Part shown: positions 41,939 to 51,038 of the stretch, one piece after another
Position numbering within the stretch: the first letter of the stretch is position 1
Layout of the letters: the number at the start of each line of letters is the position of its first letter
NCBI GenBank assembly: GCA_965228265.1
Contig: OZ245804.1
Coordinates: 744,001-808,000, forward strand
From: GCA-2732755 sp965228265
GTDB lineage: Bacteria > Planctomycetota > Phycisphaerae > Phycisphaerales > UBA1924
Reading direction: 5' to 3'
Length of the DNA stretch: 64,000 nucleotides
Translations under genes and position numbers: made by a program
The notes under the pieces: generated by a model
Database searches by the model: none
The model's input: only the letters and a program-made list of their open reading frames with translations
What the model was told of the DNA's origin: nothing

Positions 41939-43591
41939 ATGCCGCGCATGCCCTGGACCATCTGGAAACACACCACCGTCGAGCTGTGGAAGCTCCTGCT
42001 GCTCACCACGGCGGTTCTGGTCGGCGTGATCTCCTTCGCGGTCACGATCAAACCCCTGGCCGACGGCGAGCTCTCGGCGTTCGACGCGATCCGGTTCATG
42101 ATCCTGGCGACCGTCCCCATGCTCTCTTACGCCCTGCCCTTCGGCGCCGGGTTCGCCGCCACCCTCGTCTTCCACCGCATGGCCCAGGACAACGAGCTCT
42201 CCGCATCGCACGCCGGCGGGATCAGTCATGCCAAGCTGCTTGTGCCCGCAGCCGTCAGCGGCCTCGTGCTCGCGGTCATCGTGGGCCTGCTCTCGGACCA
42301 GGTCATCCCAAGGTTCCTGCGCACGATGGAGCGGATGATCACCGAGGACGTGGCGCGTCTTATGGTCGGTCGGCTGAGCGCCGGCGAGACGGTCCAGTTC
42401 AACGGCAACCTGATCTACGCGGACTCGGTCCAGCGGATCGACCCCTCGACCATGCGCAACGCCGCCGGCGCCGAGGACGTCATCTCCCTCTATCGCCCGG
42501 TCTTTGGCCGTCTCGACGAGCACGCCAAGCTCGACGCGGGCGGGACCGCCGAGCGCGCGTTCATTGTGATCTACCGCGACGGCGAGGAGAACCGCGGCGC
42601 GGGCTCGATCGTCCGGCTCGTCGCCAGCAACTACAACAGCTGGGGCAACACCTTCGTCGCCGAGAGCACCGACCAACTCGTCTACGACTTTGCGATCCCC
42701 GGCGCGTTCCGCGACGACCCGAAGTTCCGCTCGTTCAACGAGCTGGGCGGCCTCCAGGACAACCCGAAGCTGCTGCCCGTCTTGAACTCGAACCACAACC
42801 TGCTCGCTCTCCGGGCCGCCTCGCTGGCGATGCTCCAGGAGGTCGACCACTCGCTCCGCGACACGGGCTCGGTGACGCTCGACACCACACAGGGCGAGAC
42901 CGTGACCATCCGGGCCCGCGGGCTCGGTCGGCTCGACTGGCTGAGCAGGCCCATCCTCCCGGGCGAGGGCGGCGAGATCGTCGTCGAACGCCGGCGCGAG
43001 GGCGGCCAGATCACACGCATGACTGCCGCAGCCGGGACGATCGACACGAAACAACTCGACGAATTGGCCGCGACCCGCGTCCTCGCGAAGATCACACTCT
43101 CGGAGGTGACGACCAACACCGACGAAGCCGCGGGCCGACGAAGAGATCAGCAGATCACGGGCCTGCTCGCCCAGAACGACCAGACCGCCTCCCTCTCGTC
43201 GCTCGGCTTCTACGAATTGCTCGAACAGACGGGCACCGGAACCGAGGGCGTGCCCCCGGCGCTCGTGGATCTCCAGAAATACAGCCTTCGCCGAAACGGG
43301 CTCCTGCAACGCGAGATCGTGAGCAAGTCGCACATGCGCATCGCGATGAGCGCCGCGTGCTTCGTGATGCTGCTCGTCGGCGCGACGGTCGCCATCCGTC
43401 TCCGCGAGGCGCTCCCGCTGACGGTCTACCTCTGGGCGTTCTTCCCGGCCCTCGGCGCGGTGCTGGCGATCAGCACAGCCGAGCAGTTCGCGCAGGACTC
43501 GGGCCTGTTCGGGCTGATCCTCATGTGGGCCGCGGTGCTCGGTCTTCTGATGTACGCGTACCTGACGTACAGAAGGGTGGCCCTGCGATGA
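41939..43591 (+). CDS. lptF: LptF/LptG-family permease (first of pair)
   Basis: A 550-residue permease of the YjgP/YjgQ family, part of the LptB2FG transporter that extracts lipopolysaccharide from the inner membrane. Three N-terminal helices (about 15-40, 50-80, 99-125) and three C-terminal helices (about 458-540) enclose a large periplasmic beta-jellyroll region. It is longer than E. coli LptF (366) because the periplasmic part is extended. The stop overlaps the next start by 4 bases (ATGA at 43588). Which of the two is F and which G is assigned by order only. lptB is 10 kb away on the other strand. Confidence 0.85.
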   Translation: MPRMPWTIWKHTTVELWKLLLLTTAVLVGVISFAVTIKPLADGELSAFDAIRFMILATVPMLSYALPFGAGFAATLVFHRMAQDNELSASHAGGISHAKLLVPAAVSGLVLAVIVGLLSDQVIPRFLRTMERMITEDVARLMVGRLSAGETVQFNGNLIYADSVQRIDPSTMRNAAGAEDVISLYRPVFGRLDEHAKLDAGGTAERAFIVIYRDGEENRGAGSIVRLVASNYNSWGNTFVAESTDQLVYDFAIPGAFRDDPKFRSFNELGGLQDNPKLLPVLNSNHNLLALRAASLAMLQEVDHSLRDTGSVTLDTTQGETVTIRARGLGRLDWLSRPILPGEGGEIVVERRREGGQITRMTAAAGTIDTKQLDELAATRVLAKITLSEVTTNTDEAAGRRRDQQITGLLAQNDQTASLSSLGFYELLEQTGTGTEGVPPALVDLQKYSLRRNGLLQREIVSKSHMRIAMSAACFVMLLVGATVAIRLREALPLTVYLWAFFPALGAVLAISTAEQFAQDSGLFGLILMWAAVLGLLMYAYLTYRRVALR

Positions 43592-44706
43592 AGATCCTCG
43601 ACCGCTACGTCGCCCGGCAATACCTGACGAACATCCTCTCGCTCTACGTGATCCTGTTCGCGTTCGTCGTGACGATCGACGTGGCGATGAACCTCGATCA
43701 CTTCTGGCGCATGGCCGGCGAGAAGCAGTCGCCGGCCGGGGAGATGGGCGTCGTCCGGCAGTTCGTGCTGACGGTGCTGCTGATCGCCGACTTCTGGTGG
43801 CCCAAGCTGCTCTCGCTCTTCAACACGCTCCTCGGGCTCGTGCTGGCCGGGGCGATGGGCTTCACCTGTGTGCAGATGGTGCGTCACCGCGAGCTGGTGG
43901 CGGTCCTGGCCTCGGGACAGAGCCTGCGCCGCGTGGCCGCCCCAATCCTCGCTGTCGCGCTCGGGCTCACGTTGCTCGCCGGGCTCAACCAGGAACTCGT
44001 GCTGCCACGCGTCGCGCCGCTGCTCGCCCGCGAGCACAAGCAGGCCGGCATGCGGACCGCCGGGCTCTCGAACGTCTCCATGGTCCGCGACGCGCAGGAC
44101 CGGCTCCTGTATGCAAGACTCTTCGACCCGAACGACAAATCGCTCCACGACTTCGAGTTCATCGAGCGCGACGAAAAAGGCCTGGCCACCCGGCGCACCC
44201 ACGGCGTGCTCGCCAAGTGGGACGGCAACGCCTGGGTCAGCGAGAAAGCAACCATCGAACCCCTCGGCGGTCGCGGCGGCGGACAAGTCGACAAGCCCGT
44301 CCGAATCGAAACCGACCTCGACCCCATCGCCCTCGTCGTCCGGCAGTACTCCAACTACAGCCAGAGCCTGAGCTGGGGACAGCTCGGCCAACTCCTCCGC
44401 CAGACAGGCGAGGGCGAAGGCAGCGTCCGCGATCGGCTCCAACGCACGCGTTACGGCCGCGTCTCCGTGGCGATGACGAACCTCATCTCGCTTGTTCTGG
44501 TGATGCCCTTCTTCCTCGTGCGCATGCCGGGCAACATGCTCCGCCAGTCGCTCCGCGGGGCCCCCGTGGCGATGGTCGCGCTCATCGGTGGCACGGTCGG
44601 CGCAACAGCACCCATCGCGGGCGTCTCGCCCGTCATCTCTGTATTCATACCTGTTTTGGTGCTCCTGCCGCTGGCCGTCGCCGTGACCCTCAGCCCACGA
44701 ACCTGA
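43588..44706 (+). CDS. lptG: LptF/LptG-family permease (second of pair)
   Basis: A 372-residue permease of normal family length. The start MKILDRYVARQYL is characteristic of LptF/LptG proteins; the coupling-helix region VRHRELVAVLASGQSLRRVAAP (about 93-114) is the site contacted by LptB. Six membrane helices in a 3+3 pattern flank a periplasmic domain (about 135-280). The C-terminus RMPGNMLRQSLRGAPVAMV is also conserved. Translated from an ATG inside the lptF stop, so expression is coupled. Together they indicate a Gram-negative-type outer membrane with LPS or a related lipid. Confidence 0.87.
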   Translation: MKILDRYVARQYLTNILSLYVILFAFVVTIDVAMNLDHFWRMAGEKQSPAGEMGVVRQFVLTVLLIADFWWPKLLSLFNTLLGLVLAGAMGFTCVQMVRHRELVAVLASGQSLRRVAAPILAVALGLTLLAGLNQELVLPRVAPLLAREHKQAGMRTAGLSNVSMVRDAQDRLLYARLFDPNDKSLHDFEFIERDEKGLATRRTHGVLAKWDGNAWVSEKATIEPLGGRGGGQVDKPVRIETDLDPIALVVRQYSNYSQSLSWGQLGQLLRQTGEGEGSVRDRLQRTRYGRVSVAMTNLISLVLVMPFFLVRMPGNMLRQSLRGAPVAMVALIGGTVGATAPIAGVSPVISVFIPVLVLLPLAVAVTLSPRT

Positions 44707-44850
44707 GCAGCCCACGCACCCGAGCCCGCGCACCCGAGCCAAGAACTTGATCTGTCGCCCACCCGATTCGCGACTTCCCGAGTGATCTCTGCTCGCGAGC
44801 CGATACACTGAAATCATCAGCGTCCGGCTCAGGGCGGCAAGGGGTTTCTC

Positions 44851-46137
44851 ATGGCATCGGTCTGCTTCTACTTTCAGGTCCACCAGCCCTTTCGGATCAA
44901 GAACTACTCGGTGTTCGACGAGCACCCGTTCTACTTCGACACCGCCAAGAACCGCGCGATCTGCGAGAAGGTCGCCGACAAGTGCTACCGCCCGATGAAC
45001 CAGGTCCTCCTCGACCTGATCCGCGAGAACAAGGGCAACTTCCGCTGCTCGTTCTCCATCTCGGGCGTCGCGCTCGAGCAGTTCGAGACGTACACCCCCG
45101 ACGTGCTCGACCAGTTCAAGGCCCTGGCAGACACCGGCTGCGTCGAGTTCCTCGCCGAGACCACGCACCACTCGCTGAGCTTCCTCTACTCGCGCAGCGA
45201 GTTCGAGGCCCAGGTCGCCGCCCACACCGCACTCATCGAGAAGCACTTCAACCAGACGCCCACGGTCTTCCGCAACACCGAGCTGATCTACTCCAACGAG
45301 GTCGGCCACGCCGTCAGCAAGATCCTCGGCGAGGACGGCAAGCCCCGGTTCAAGGGCGTCTGCTGCGAGGGCTGGGACCACTACCTCGGCTTCCGCAAAC
45401 CCAGCTACGTCTACACCCCGCCCGGCTCACCCATCGCCGCGGGCGGCAAGCCCCTCGGCCTGCTCCTCAAAAACTACCGCCTCTCCGACGACGTCGCCTT
45501 CCGCTTCAGCAACCGCGGCTGGGCGGAGTGGCCCCTCTCGGCCGAGAAATTCGCCCAGTGGGTCAACCACGTCAACGGCGACGGCTTCCTCATCAACCTC
45601 TTCATGGACTACGAGACCTTCGGCGAGCACCAGTGGGCCGACACCGGCATCTTCGAGTTCATGCGCGCCCTGCCCAAGGCCGTCTTCGACGTGAACCCGG
45701 GGCAGAACCACTTCATCACGCCCTCGATGGCGCTCGACGAGTTCACGCCCGTGGGCGAGTACGACGTGCCGCACTACCTGAGCTGGGCCGACACCGAGCG
45801 CGACCTCTCGGCGTGGCTGGGCAACGCGATGCAGGCCAACAGCCTGAGCGAGCTGTACAAGGTCGAACGCGACGTCAAGCGCATCGCCGCCGACACCACC
45901 CTCACCACCGAGCAGCAGGCCAACGCGAAGCACCTCCTCGAAGACTGGCGCAAGCTCACGACGAGCGACCACTTCTACTACATGTGCACCAAGTACTGGG
46001 CCGACGGCGACGTCCACAAGTACTTCAGCCCGTACGACTCGCCCTACGACGCGTACATCAACTTCATGAACGTGCTCGACAACATCCAGGCGCGGATCGC
46101 CAGCTACGAGACGAAGCCGGAGCGCGTGAAGGTCTGA
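44851..46137 (+). CDS. Glycoside hydrolase family 57 (alpha-amylase-type)
   Basis: A 428-residue cytoplasmic GH57 enzyme. The N-terminal VCFYFQVHQPF contains the conserved H-x-H/HQP motif. The nucleophile is probably E144 in FRNTELIYSNE and the acid/base D253 in FMDYETFGEHQW. The length and the absence of a signal peptide fit the alpha-amylase/4-alpha-glucanotransferase subgroup acting on glycogen or maltodextrins rather than branching enzyme. AAGGGG precedes the ATG. A C-terminal ~80 residues (HYLSWADTERDLSAW and KYWADGDVHKYFSPY) are helical. It stands alone, converging on gatB with a REP doublet between. Confidence 0.9.
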   Translation: MASVCFYFQVHQPFRIKNYSVFDEHPFYFDTAKNRAICEKVADKCYRPMNQVLLDLIRENKGNFRCSFSISGVALEQFETYTPDVLDQFKALADTGCVEFLAETTHHSLSFLYSRSEFEAQVAAHTALIEKHFNQTPTVFRNTELIYSNEVGHAVSKILGEDGKPRFKGVCCEGWDHYLGFRKPSYVYTPPGSPIAAGGKPLGLLLKNYRLSDDVAFRFSNRGWAEWPLSAEKFAQWVNHVNGDGFLINLFMDYETFGEHQWADTGIFEFMRALPKAVFDVNPGQNHFITPSMALDEFTPVGEYDVPHYLSWADTERDLSAWLGNAMQANSLSELYKVERDVKRIAADTTLTTEQQANAKHLLEDWRKLTTSDHFYYMCTKYWADGDVHKYFSPYDSPYDAYINFMNVLDNIQARIASYETKPERVKV

Positions 46138-46146
46138 ATGCTCAGT

Positions 46147-46218
46147 GGCGGAGGCTTCCAGCCTCCGCGGTATTCATAGAAATGAAAGTCCGGACTCCGG
46201 AGGCTGGAAGCCTGCGCC
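46147..46218. repeat. REP doublet (REPIN-like) between convergent genes
   Basis: A 22-base palindromic unit at 46147-46168 (GGCGGAGGCTTCCAGCCTCC plus GC) recurs in inverted orientation at 46197-46218 with two differences. The 28 bases between contain a smaller dyad (TTCAT / ATGAA). The whole can fold into one long hairpin, as REPINs do. It may also end both convergent transcripts. Confidence 0.75.
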
Positions 46219-46225
46219 AATTGGT

Positions 46226-47767
46226 TTAGCCGCCAATCTTCCGCATCAGGATCTCGCGCACGCCCTTTGCATCCGCAGCCCCGCCCGACTTCTTCATCAC
46301 CTCGCCGATGAGCCTGCCGACAGCAGCCCCCTTGCCGTCACGGATCTGCTGCACAATCGCCGCCTGCTCGGCGATCACCTCGTCGCACCACGCCTCGAGC
46401 TGGCCCGTATCCGAGACCTGGATCAGCCCCTCGCGCTCGGCGATGGCGCGCGGGTCGGCGCCAGCGTCATCCAGGCACAGCCCCACGAGCTTCTCCGCCC
46501 CGTTGGCGCTGATGTCACCCGTAGCCCGCAGGCCGACGATGGACGCAAGCGTCTCGGGCGAGAGGCCGAGCGATTCGATCGTCGTGCCCCGCTCGCTTGC
46601 CAGGCGCGCCAGGCATTGGACGATCAGGTTGGCCGCGATGGTCGCCGCGTCAGTCATGCCGACGCCCTGCGCATCGCAGAGTTTGAGCGCGCCGTCGTAG
46701 AGATCCGCCGACGCGCGATCAAAGGCCAGCGCCTGCGCATCGCGATCGCTTCGGCCCAGCTCATCGCGGTACCGCCGCATCCTTCGGAGCGGCAGCTCGG
46801 GCATGCGGGCGCGGAGGTCGGCCATCCACTTGTCATCGACCGTGACCGCGGGCAGGTCCGGCTCGGGGAAGTAGCGGTAATCGAGCGCGTCCTCCTTTGA
46901 GCGCTGGAGAACGGTGATCTCCTTCTCGTCGTCCCAGCCGCGGGTCGATTTCATGCCCGGGCCGAACTCGTCGCCCGTCTCGAGCCAGCGTGCCGGCTGG
47001 TGCTTGATCTCGTACCGGATCGCCCCCACCAGCGAGCGGAAGGAGTTGAGGTTCTTCACCTCGACGATGGGCGTGACAACCTCGCGGCCGTCCTTGAGTT
47101 TCAGCTTGCAGTTGATGTTGGGCTCGAACCGCATGTGCCCCCGCTGCATCACACCGAGCGTGGCGCGCACAGAGAGGCACAGCGTCCGCAGATACCGCGC
47201 CAGCGCCAGGGCCTCCTCGGGCGTGCGCAGGTCGGGCTCGGTCACGATCTCCAGCAGCGGCGTGCCGGCGCGGTTGAGATCGACCAGCGACGCCCGCGCG
47301 GCGGCATCGTGCACGAGCTTGCCCGCGTCCTCTTCGAGGTGCGCCCTCGTGATGCGGACACGCGTGATCGGCGCATCGAGATCGACAAAGCCCGCCTCGT
47401 TCATCGCGGGGACCTCGATGGTGCCCGTGCCACAGAGCGGGCGGTCGTACTGGCTGATCTGGTACGCCTTGGGCAGGTCGGGGTAGAAGTAGCTCTTGCG
47501 GTCCCATGTCGCCCGCGGCGCTATGTCGCACCCCATCGCAAGACCCACCAGCACCGACAGCTCGACGGCCCCCCGGTTCATCACGGGCAGCGTGCCCGGG
47601 AGCGCGAGCACGAGCGGGTCGGTCAGCGTGTTGGGGTCGGCCTCGTCGAAATCGGCGCTGGCTGTGCTCGGGGCGCCCGTGAAGAGCTTGGTCCGTGTGC
47701 ACAGCTGCACGTGGATCTCCATCCCGATGACGGGTTCGACGGAAACGATATCTGCTTCGGTGGTCAC
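46226..47767 (-). CDS. gatB: Asp/Glu-tRNA(Asn/Gln) amidotransferase subunit B
   Basis: A 513-residue GatB that converts misacylated Glu-tRNA(Gln)/Asp-tRNA(Asn). Typical start with VIGMEIHVQLCTRTKLF; the cradle region has KSYFYPDLPKAYQISQYDRPLC and DLNRAGTPLLEIVTEPD. The last ~150 residues are the helical YqeY-like tail. The start is GTG at 47767, four bases inside the stop of the upstream regulator gene (GTGA), so translation is coupled. gatA and gatC are not in the window. It forms the end of an mqnA - regulator - gatB transcript. Confidence 0.95.
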   Translation of the reverse strand: MTTEADIVSVEPVIGMEIHVQLCTRTKLFTGAPSTASADFDEADPNTLTDPLVLALPGTLPVMNRGAVELSVLVGLAMGCDIAPRATWDRKSYFYPDLPKAYQISQYDRPLCGTGTIEVPAMNEAGFVDLDAPITRVRITRAHLEEDAGKLVHDAAARASLVDLNRAGTPLLEIVTEPDLRTPEEALALARYLRTLCLSVRATLGVMQRGHMRFEPNINCKLKLKDGREVVTPIVEVKNLNSFRSLVGAIRYEIKHQPARWLETGDEFGPGMKSTRGWDDEKEITVLQRSKEDALDYRYFPEPDLPAVTVDDKWMADLRARMPELPLRRMRRYRDELGRSDRDAQALAFDRASADLYDGALKLCDAQGVGMTDAATIAANLIVQCLARLASERGTTIESLGLSPETLASIVGLRATGDISANGAEKLVGLCLDDAGADPRAIAEREGLIQVSDTGQLEAWCDEVIAEQAAIVQQIRDGKGAAVGRLIGEVMKKSGGAADAKGVREILMRKIGG

Positions 47768-49446
47768 GAGCCCATGGTATCGCGGCCCGACCGCACCGCG
47801 GCGAGGGCGTTGCGGATCGCGGCCCTTTCGCTCCGGGCCACGTGCAGCGGACGCGAGTCCATCCGGTGCGCCAGCTCCGCCAGCGTCAGCGGGCGACCCG
47901 CCTCAGTAGGCGCAAAGCCGAAACGGAGCCTGAGCAGCTCCGCGTGCGCCGGCTCGATGAACTCCAGCCCCCGGCGCAAACGGATGTCCGGCTCGACGTC
48001 GATCTGCCACGTGCAGATCCGCATCGTAAAGTCGCTCACCCGCTCGCCCGTCCCGATCACACGCCTTGCGCGTCCCGGCTGGGCCTGGCTCATGGGCTTG
48101 ATGGCGAGCCTGTTCATCATCTCACGCATCGCGCGGTCGGCGGCCAGCAGGATCGGGGCCGCGATTCGGCCGCCCGTCGAGGGGTGGTGCCGATCGATCG
48201 CCACGCACGACGCCTTCATGAGCGCCCCGAGCATGGCGCGCAGCTTTGTCGCCCCGACCGCCTCGGCCTCGTGCCCGAGGCGCGACTCGATCGTGCGCAG
48301 GAGGTTGGGAAGCTGCGAGCGCACGAGCTCAGCCTTGATGCGCGCCGCCCAGCGGAGATCCGTCTCGATGCGGTCCACATCCGGCGCGTGCACGCCGTGC
48401 TGGGGAAGCTCGACGATCGCGCCGGCCGCCCGCGCGCGCAGGGCGACATACGCCTTGGCCCGGGCCTTCTCTTCGATGGCGGGCATGACGGTCACCGCGC
48501 GGGAGAGCGCCAGAAGATCCGCCAGAGCCGTGGGCCCTTCCTGCCCGATGCCCTGGCGCGCGAAGGGGGTCTCCACGCCCACCTCGTCGGGTGAGCTGTC
48601 GAGGCCGTCGCGGATCATCGGGATCAGGCGGCGCAGGACGTTGGCGCGCTCGTCCGCGGTGACGCGCTGCACCGCGGGCCTTGGCTTGCCGAGGCGCTCG
48701 GCGATGTCGCCCGGCTCGACGCATCGGCGCCAGGCGCGGTACGCGAACCGGCGCTGCTTGTCGGTCAGCGGGCCCGACTCCTCGAAGATGGGTTCGTCGC
48801 TCTCCTGGTCGTGCTTGCGCAGGATCTGCCGCACGGTTTCGTGCCCGCGGCCGATGACCTCGGAGACACACAGGGCCGCCTGGTTGAGCGACTTGCCCGT
48901 CGTGGCCTCGGCCCTTGCCAGCTCGATGACCTTGCTGCGCGTCTCGTCGTCGAGGCGCGTGAAGCTTGAGGCCTGGCTCAGGATCTCCGTCTCGCGCGCC
49001 TCGAACGCGCGCACGGCTTCTTTCGTGAACACCACCCGGGGCCGACCCGAAGGCCCGACCACCCGGCGCGAGAGCAGGCCCCTTTTGCGGTAGCGTTCGA
49101 GTGTCTTTCGGCTCACGTTCCAGCGCGTGCAGAGCTCGTCGGGCGAGAGCGAGCCGGGCACCTCGTCGATCGGAATCTTTGCCGCGGCCGACAAATGCTC
49201 GGCCAGGGCGGCCAGTTCGCCCAGCAGCGCCTGGCCCATGATCATCCCGTCGGCCGAGTTCTCCGGGCGGTAGCCCGTGACGCGGAAGACGACGAAGTCC
49301 TCGGGGTAGTTCTGCTCGGGATCGACGTCGAGAGCGAGCTGCTCGGTGCGTTCGAGATCGCGCAATAAGGCATGCCGCGGCGCATAGCGCAGCTGCTTGG
49401 CGAGGTCCTCGATGGCCTCAACGGTCAGCCTCGGAAGGGGCGGCAC
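47764..49446 (-). CDS. Sigma-factor-like / helix-turn-helix regulator coupled to gatB
   Basis: A 560-residue protein. A MerR/excisionase-like HTH lies at about 100-150 (SPDELCTRWNVSRKTLERYRKRG, then RPRVVFTKEAVRAFE). A second HTH-like block follows (LNQAALCVSEVIGRGHETVRQIL, about 185-207). The last ~65 residues (HAELLRLRFGF, then LTLAELAHRMDSRPLHVARSE) resemble sigma-70 region 4. I know such proteins only as uncharacterised planctomycete regulators. The GTG at 49446 with GGGGGA upstream is chosen because the frame further upstream is a shadow of mqnA. It is 23 bases after mqnA and overlaps gatB by 4 bases. Confidence 0.78.
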   Translation of the reverse strand: MPPLPRLTVEAIEDLAKQLRYAPRHALLRDLERTEQLALDVDPEQNYPEDFVVFRVTGYRPENSADGMIMGQALLGELAALAEHLSAAAKIPIDEVPGSLSPDELCTRWNVSRKTLERYRKRGLLSRRVVGPSGRPRVVFTKEAVRAFEARETEILSQASSFTRLDDETRSKVIELARAEATTGKSLNQAALCVSEVIGRGHETVRQILRKHDQESDEPIFEESGPLTDKQRRFAYRAWRRCVEPGDIAERLGKPRPAVQRVTADERANVLRRLIPMIRDGLDSSPDEVGVETPFARQGIGQEGPTALADLLALSRAVTVMPAIEEKARAKAYVALRARAAGAIVELPQHGVHAPDVDRIETDLRWAARIKAELVRSQLPNLLRTIESRLGHEAEAVGATKLRAMLGALMKASCVAIDRHHPSTGGRIAAPILLAADRAMREMMNRLAIKPMSQAQPGRARRVIGTGERVSDFTMRICTWQIDVEPDIRLRRGLEFIEPAHAELLRLRFGFAPTEAGRPLTLAELAHRMDSRPLHVARSERAAIRNALAAVRSGRDTMGS

Positions 49447-49469
49447 GCTCTCGGGTCCCCCATGCTGCG

Positions 49470-50333
49470 TCAGCTCGTCGGCTGGAGCGTGGGCTCCACG
49501 TGCACGAGCCGGGTCGTCGGCGCCAGCCCCTTGCCGGCGCACATCTCGACGAACCTGGTGGCGGCCTGGCGCGCGCGATCGTCGTAGTCGAATCGCAGGC
49601 ATCGGCCGATGTACTTTCTTGCCAGATCGACCGGCCACCGGTGCTCCGGTGCTCGCCTCGTGACGATCGCGTCGATCCGGGTCGCGTTGTGCCGCCTCTG
49701 GCGGTCGAGCAGCGCCATCGCTGCCCGCACGCGCGGGTCATCGGCCCGCTCGGCCCGGCACATCCAGACGGCATATACGAAGGGCAGCCCGGTCAGTTCC
49801 TTCCACGCCTCACCCAGATCCAGCTGATGCGGATACCGGACCGCCGGGGGCGAGCTCGTCACCACCTTGTCCCCGATCAGCAGCATCGCCTCGGGCCAGG
49901 GGCTCGGGGTCTCGGCGTCCTTCGGCTCGTCCGGACTGGTTGGCATCTGTTCGCGTGCGTCATAATCGACGACTTTGGCGTCGACGCCGAACTGTTCGCT
50001 GAGCAGGAGTCGGCAGAGGGCGACGGAGGTGTGGCTGTCGGTGTCGGCGTGGACGCGGGTGATCTGTTCGATGGGCACCTGGCTAAAGAGGCGAACCGTC
50101 AGCGTGGGGCCGTCGGACCCGATCATCCCCACGGGCAGGATCGCCATGGGCGAGCTGGCGCGGGCAGCGTCGATGAGGGAGACGATCGCCACGTCCACCT
50201 CGTCCCGCTCGAGCATCGAGATCAGCTTGGCTGGTACCGCCTTGACCAGCTCGGCCTCGGGAAGCAGCTCGAGCCCCTCGATCATCGGGACCGTATTGAG
50301 ATAACTGACACAGCCGATGCGAACCCTGTCCAT
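49470..50333 (-). CDS. mqnA: Chorismate dehydratase of the futalosine menaquinone pathway
   Basis: A 287-residue MqnA. The N-terminus RIGCVSYLNTVPMIEGL and the following AVPAKLISMLERDEVDVAIVSLI are signature segments of the MqnA/MqnD periplasmic-binding-protein-like fold; LGEAWKELTGLPFVYAVWMCR in the C-terminal half (split here about residues 188-208) is equally typical. It makes 3-enolpyruvylbenzoate from chorismate, first step of futalosine-dependent menaquinone synthesis. The ATG at 50333 fits the family start. A ~20-residue Pro/Glu-rich insertion (PTSPDEPKDAETPSP) is unusual. First gene of the mqnA - regulator - gatB operon. Confidence 0.92.
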   Translation of the reverse strand: MDRVRIGCVSYLNTVPMIEGLELLPEAELVKAVPAKLISMLERDEVDVAIVSLIDAARASSPMAILPVGMIGSDGPTLTVRLFSQVPIEQITRVHADTDSHTSVALCRLLLSEQFGVDAKVVDYDAREQMPTSPDEPKDAETPSPWPEAMLLIGDKVVTSSPPAVRYPHQLDLGEAWKELTGLPFVYAVWMCRAERADDPRVRAAMALLDRQRRHNATRIDAIVTRRAPEHRWPVDLARKYIGRCLRFDYDDRARQAATRFVEMCAGKGLAPTTRLVHVEPTLQPTS

Positions 50334-50374
50334 CGCCCACAGTGTATCGGTGGCGCGAGCCGATATGGGTTCTG

Positions 50375-51034
50375 ATGGCCGCTGCATTCGCTGCAAACGA
50401 ATTCGACACCGGGATTCTGCTCATCGCGGGCGGGGGGCATGCCCTGGTCGTGGCCGACAGCGTCCTGGCGATGGGCGTCAAACTGGGCGGTTTCTACGAC
50501 GACAGCGAGGACGCCCCGCTCGCCAAGGGCGAGCCCTCCTCGCGCTGGCTCGGCACAATCGAGGCCCTCGATGCCAAGCACCTTGTGGGCAAGCCCTGGA
50601 TCATCTGTCTGGGCGACCTTGGCCTCCGCCGACGGATCATCGATCGCCTCTACGGGGCTGAGGAGGATGCCCGCCGGGTGGTCCACCCCTCGGCTGCGGT
50701 GAGCTCGGCGAGCGTGATCTGCTCGGGGGTGTTCGTCGGGCCGAAGGCTGTGGTGAATGCCAGGGCGCGGCTGCTCGACCACGCAATCGTAAACTCGGGG
50801 GCGATCGTGGAGCACGACTGTCTGGTGGCCGAGAACGCGCACATCGCGCCCGGCGCGGTGCTCGGCGGCGGGTCGCGGGTGGGCAACGACACGCTCGTGG
50901 GTCTGGGCGCACGGGTCTTGCCGGGCGTCAGCGTGGGACTTGGCTGCACCGTCGGCGCGGGCGCGGTCGTGACGCGGGACGTGCCCGATGGGGCAACGGT
51001 CATCGGTTGCCCGGCCGAGCGGCGCTCTTCCTAA
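50375..51034 (+). CDS. NeuD/PglD-like hexapeptide-repeat acyltransferase
   Basis: A 219-residue sugar O-/N-acyltransferase. An N-terminal Rossmann-like part (ILLIAGGGHALVVADSVLAMG, about 13-33, with the GGGHA loop) is followed by left-handed beta-helix repeats from about residue 115 to 205. The catalytic histidine is probably in IVEHDCLV (about 149-156), as in PglD/NeuD. Acts on a nucleotide-linked amino sugar using acetyl-CoA. The ATG at 50375 is chosen over a GTG 33 bases upstream, because the former starts the family motif. No glycan cluster adjoins it. Divergent from mqnA; convergent with the next gene (4-base gap). Confidence 0.85.
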   Translation: MAAAFAANEFDTGILLIAGGGHALVVADSVLAMGVKLGGFYDDSEDAPLAKGEPSSRWLGTIEALDAKHLVGKPWIICLGDLGLRRRIIDRLYGAEEDARRVVHPSAAVSSASVICSGVFVGPKAVVNARARLLDHAIVNSGAIVEHDCLVAENAHIAPGAVLGGGSRVGNDTLVGLGARVLPGVSVGLGCTVGAGAVVTRDVPDGATVIGCPAERRSS

Positions 51035-51038
51035 GGCA

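Noticed and set aside
41893..44706. A 937-codon plus-strand frame and a long minus-strand frame (43426-45381) across lptF/lptG
   Set aside because: Both are Arg/Pro/Gly- or Asp/Gly-biased shadows; the lptF and lptG frames carry the family motifs and overlap properly.
47000..49093. A 697-codon plus-strand frame across gatB and the HTH regulator
   Set aside because: Spans two genes on the opposite strand and has no domain; a GC-rich shadow.
49447..49638. N-terminal extension of the HTH regulator up to 49638
   Set aside because: This part overlaps mqnA in another frame and is Arg/Ala/Gly-rich without motif; a GTG with a G-rich ribosome-binding site at 49446 is the better start.
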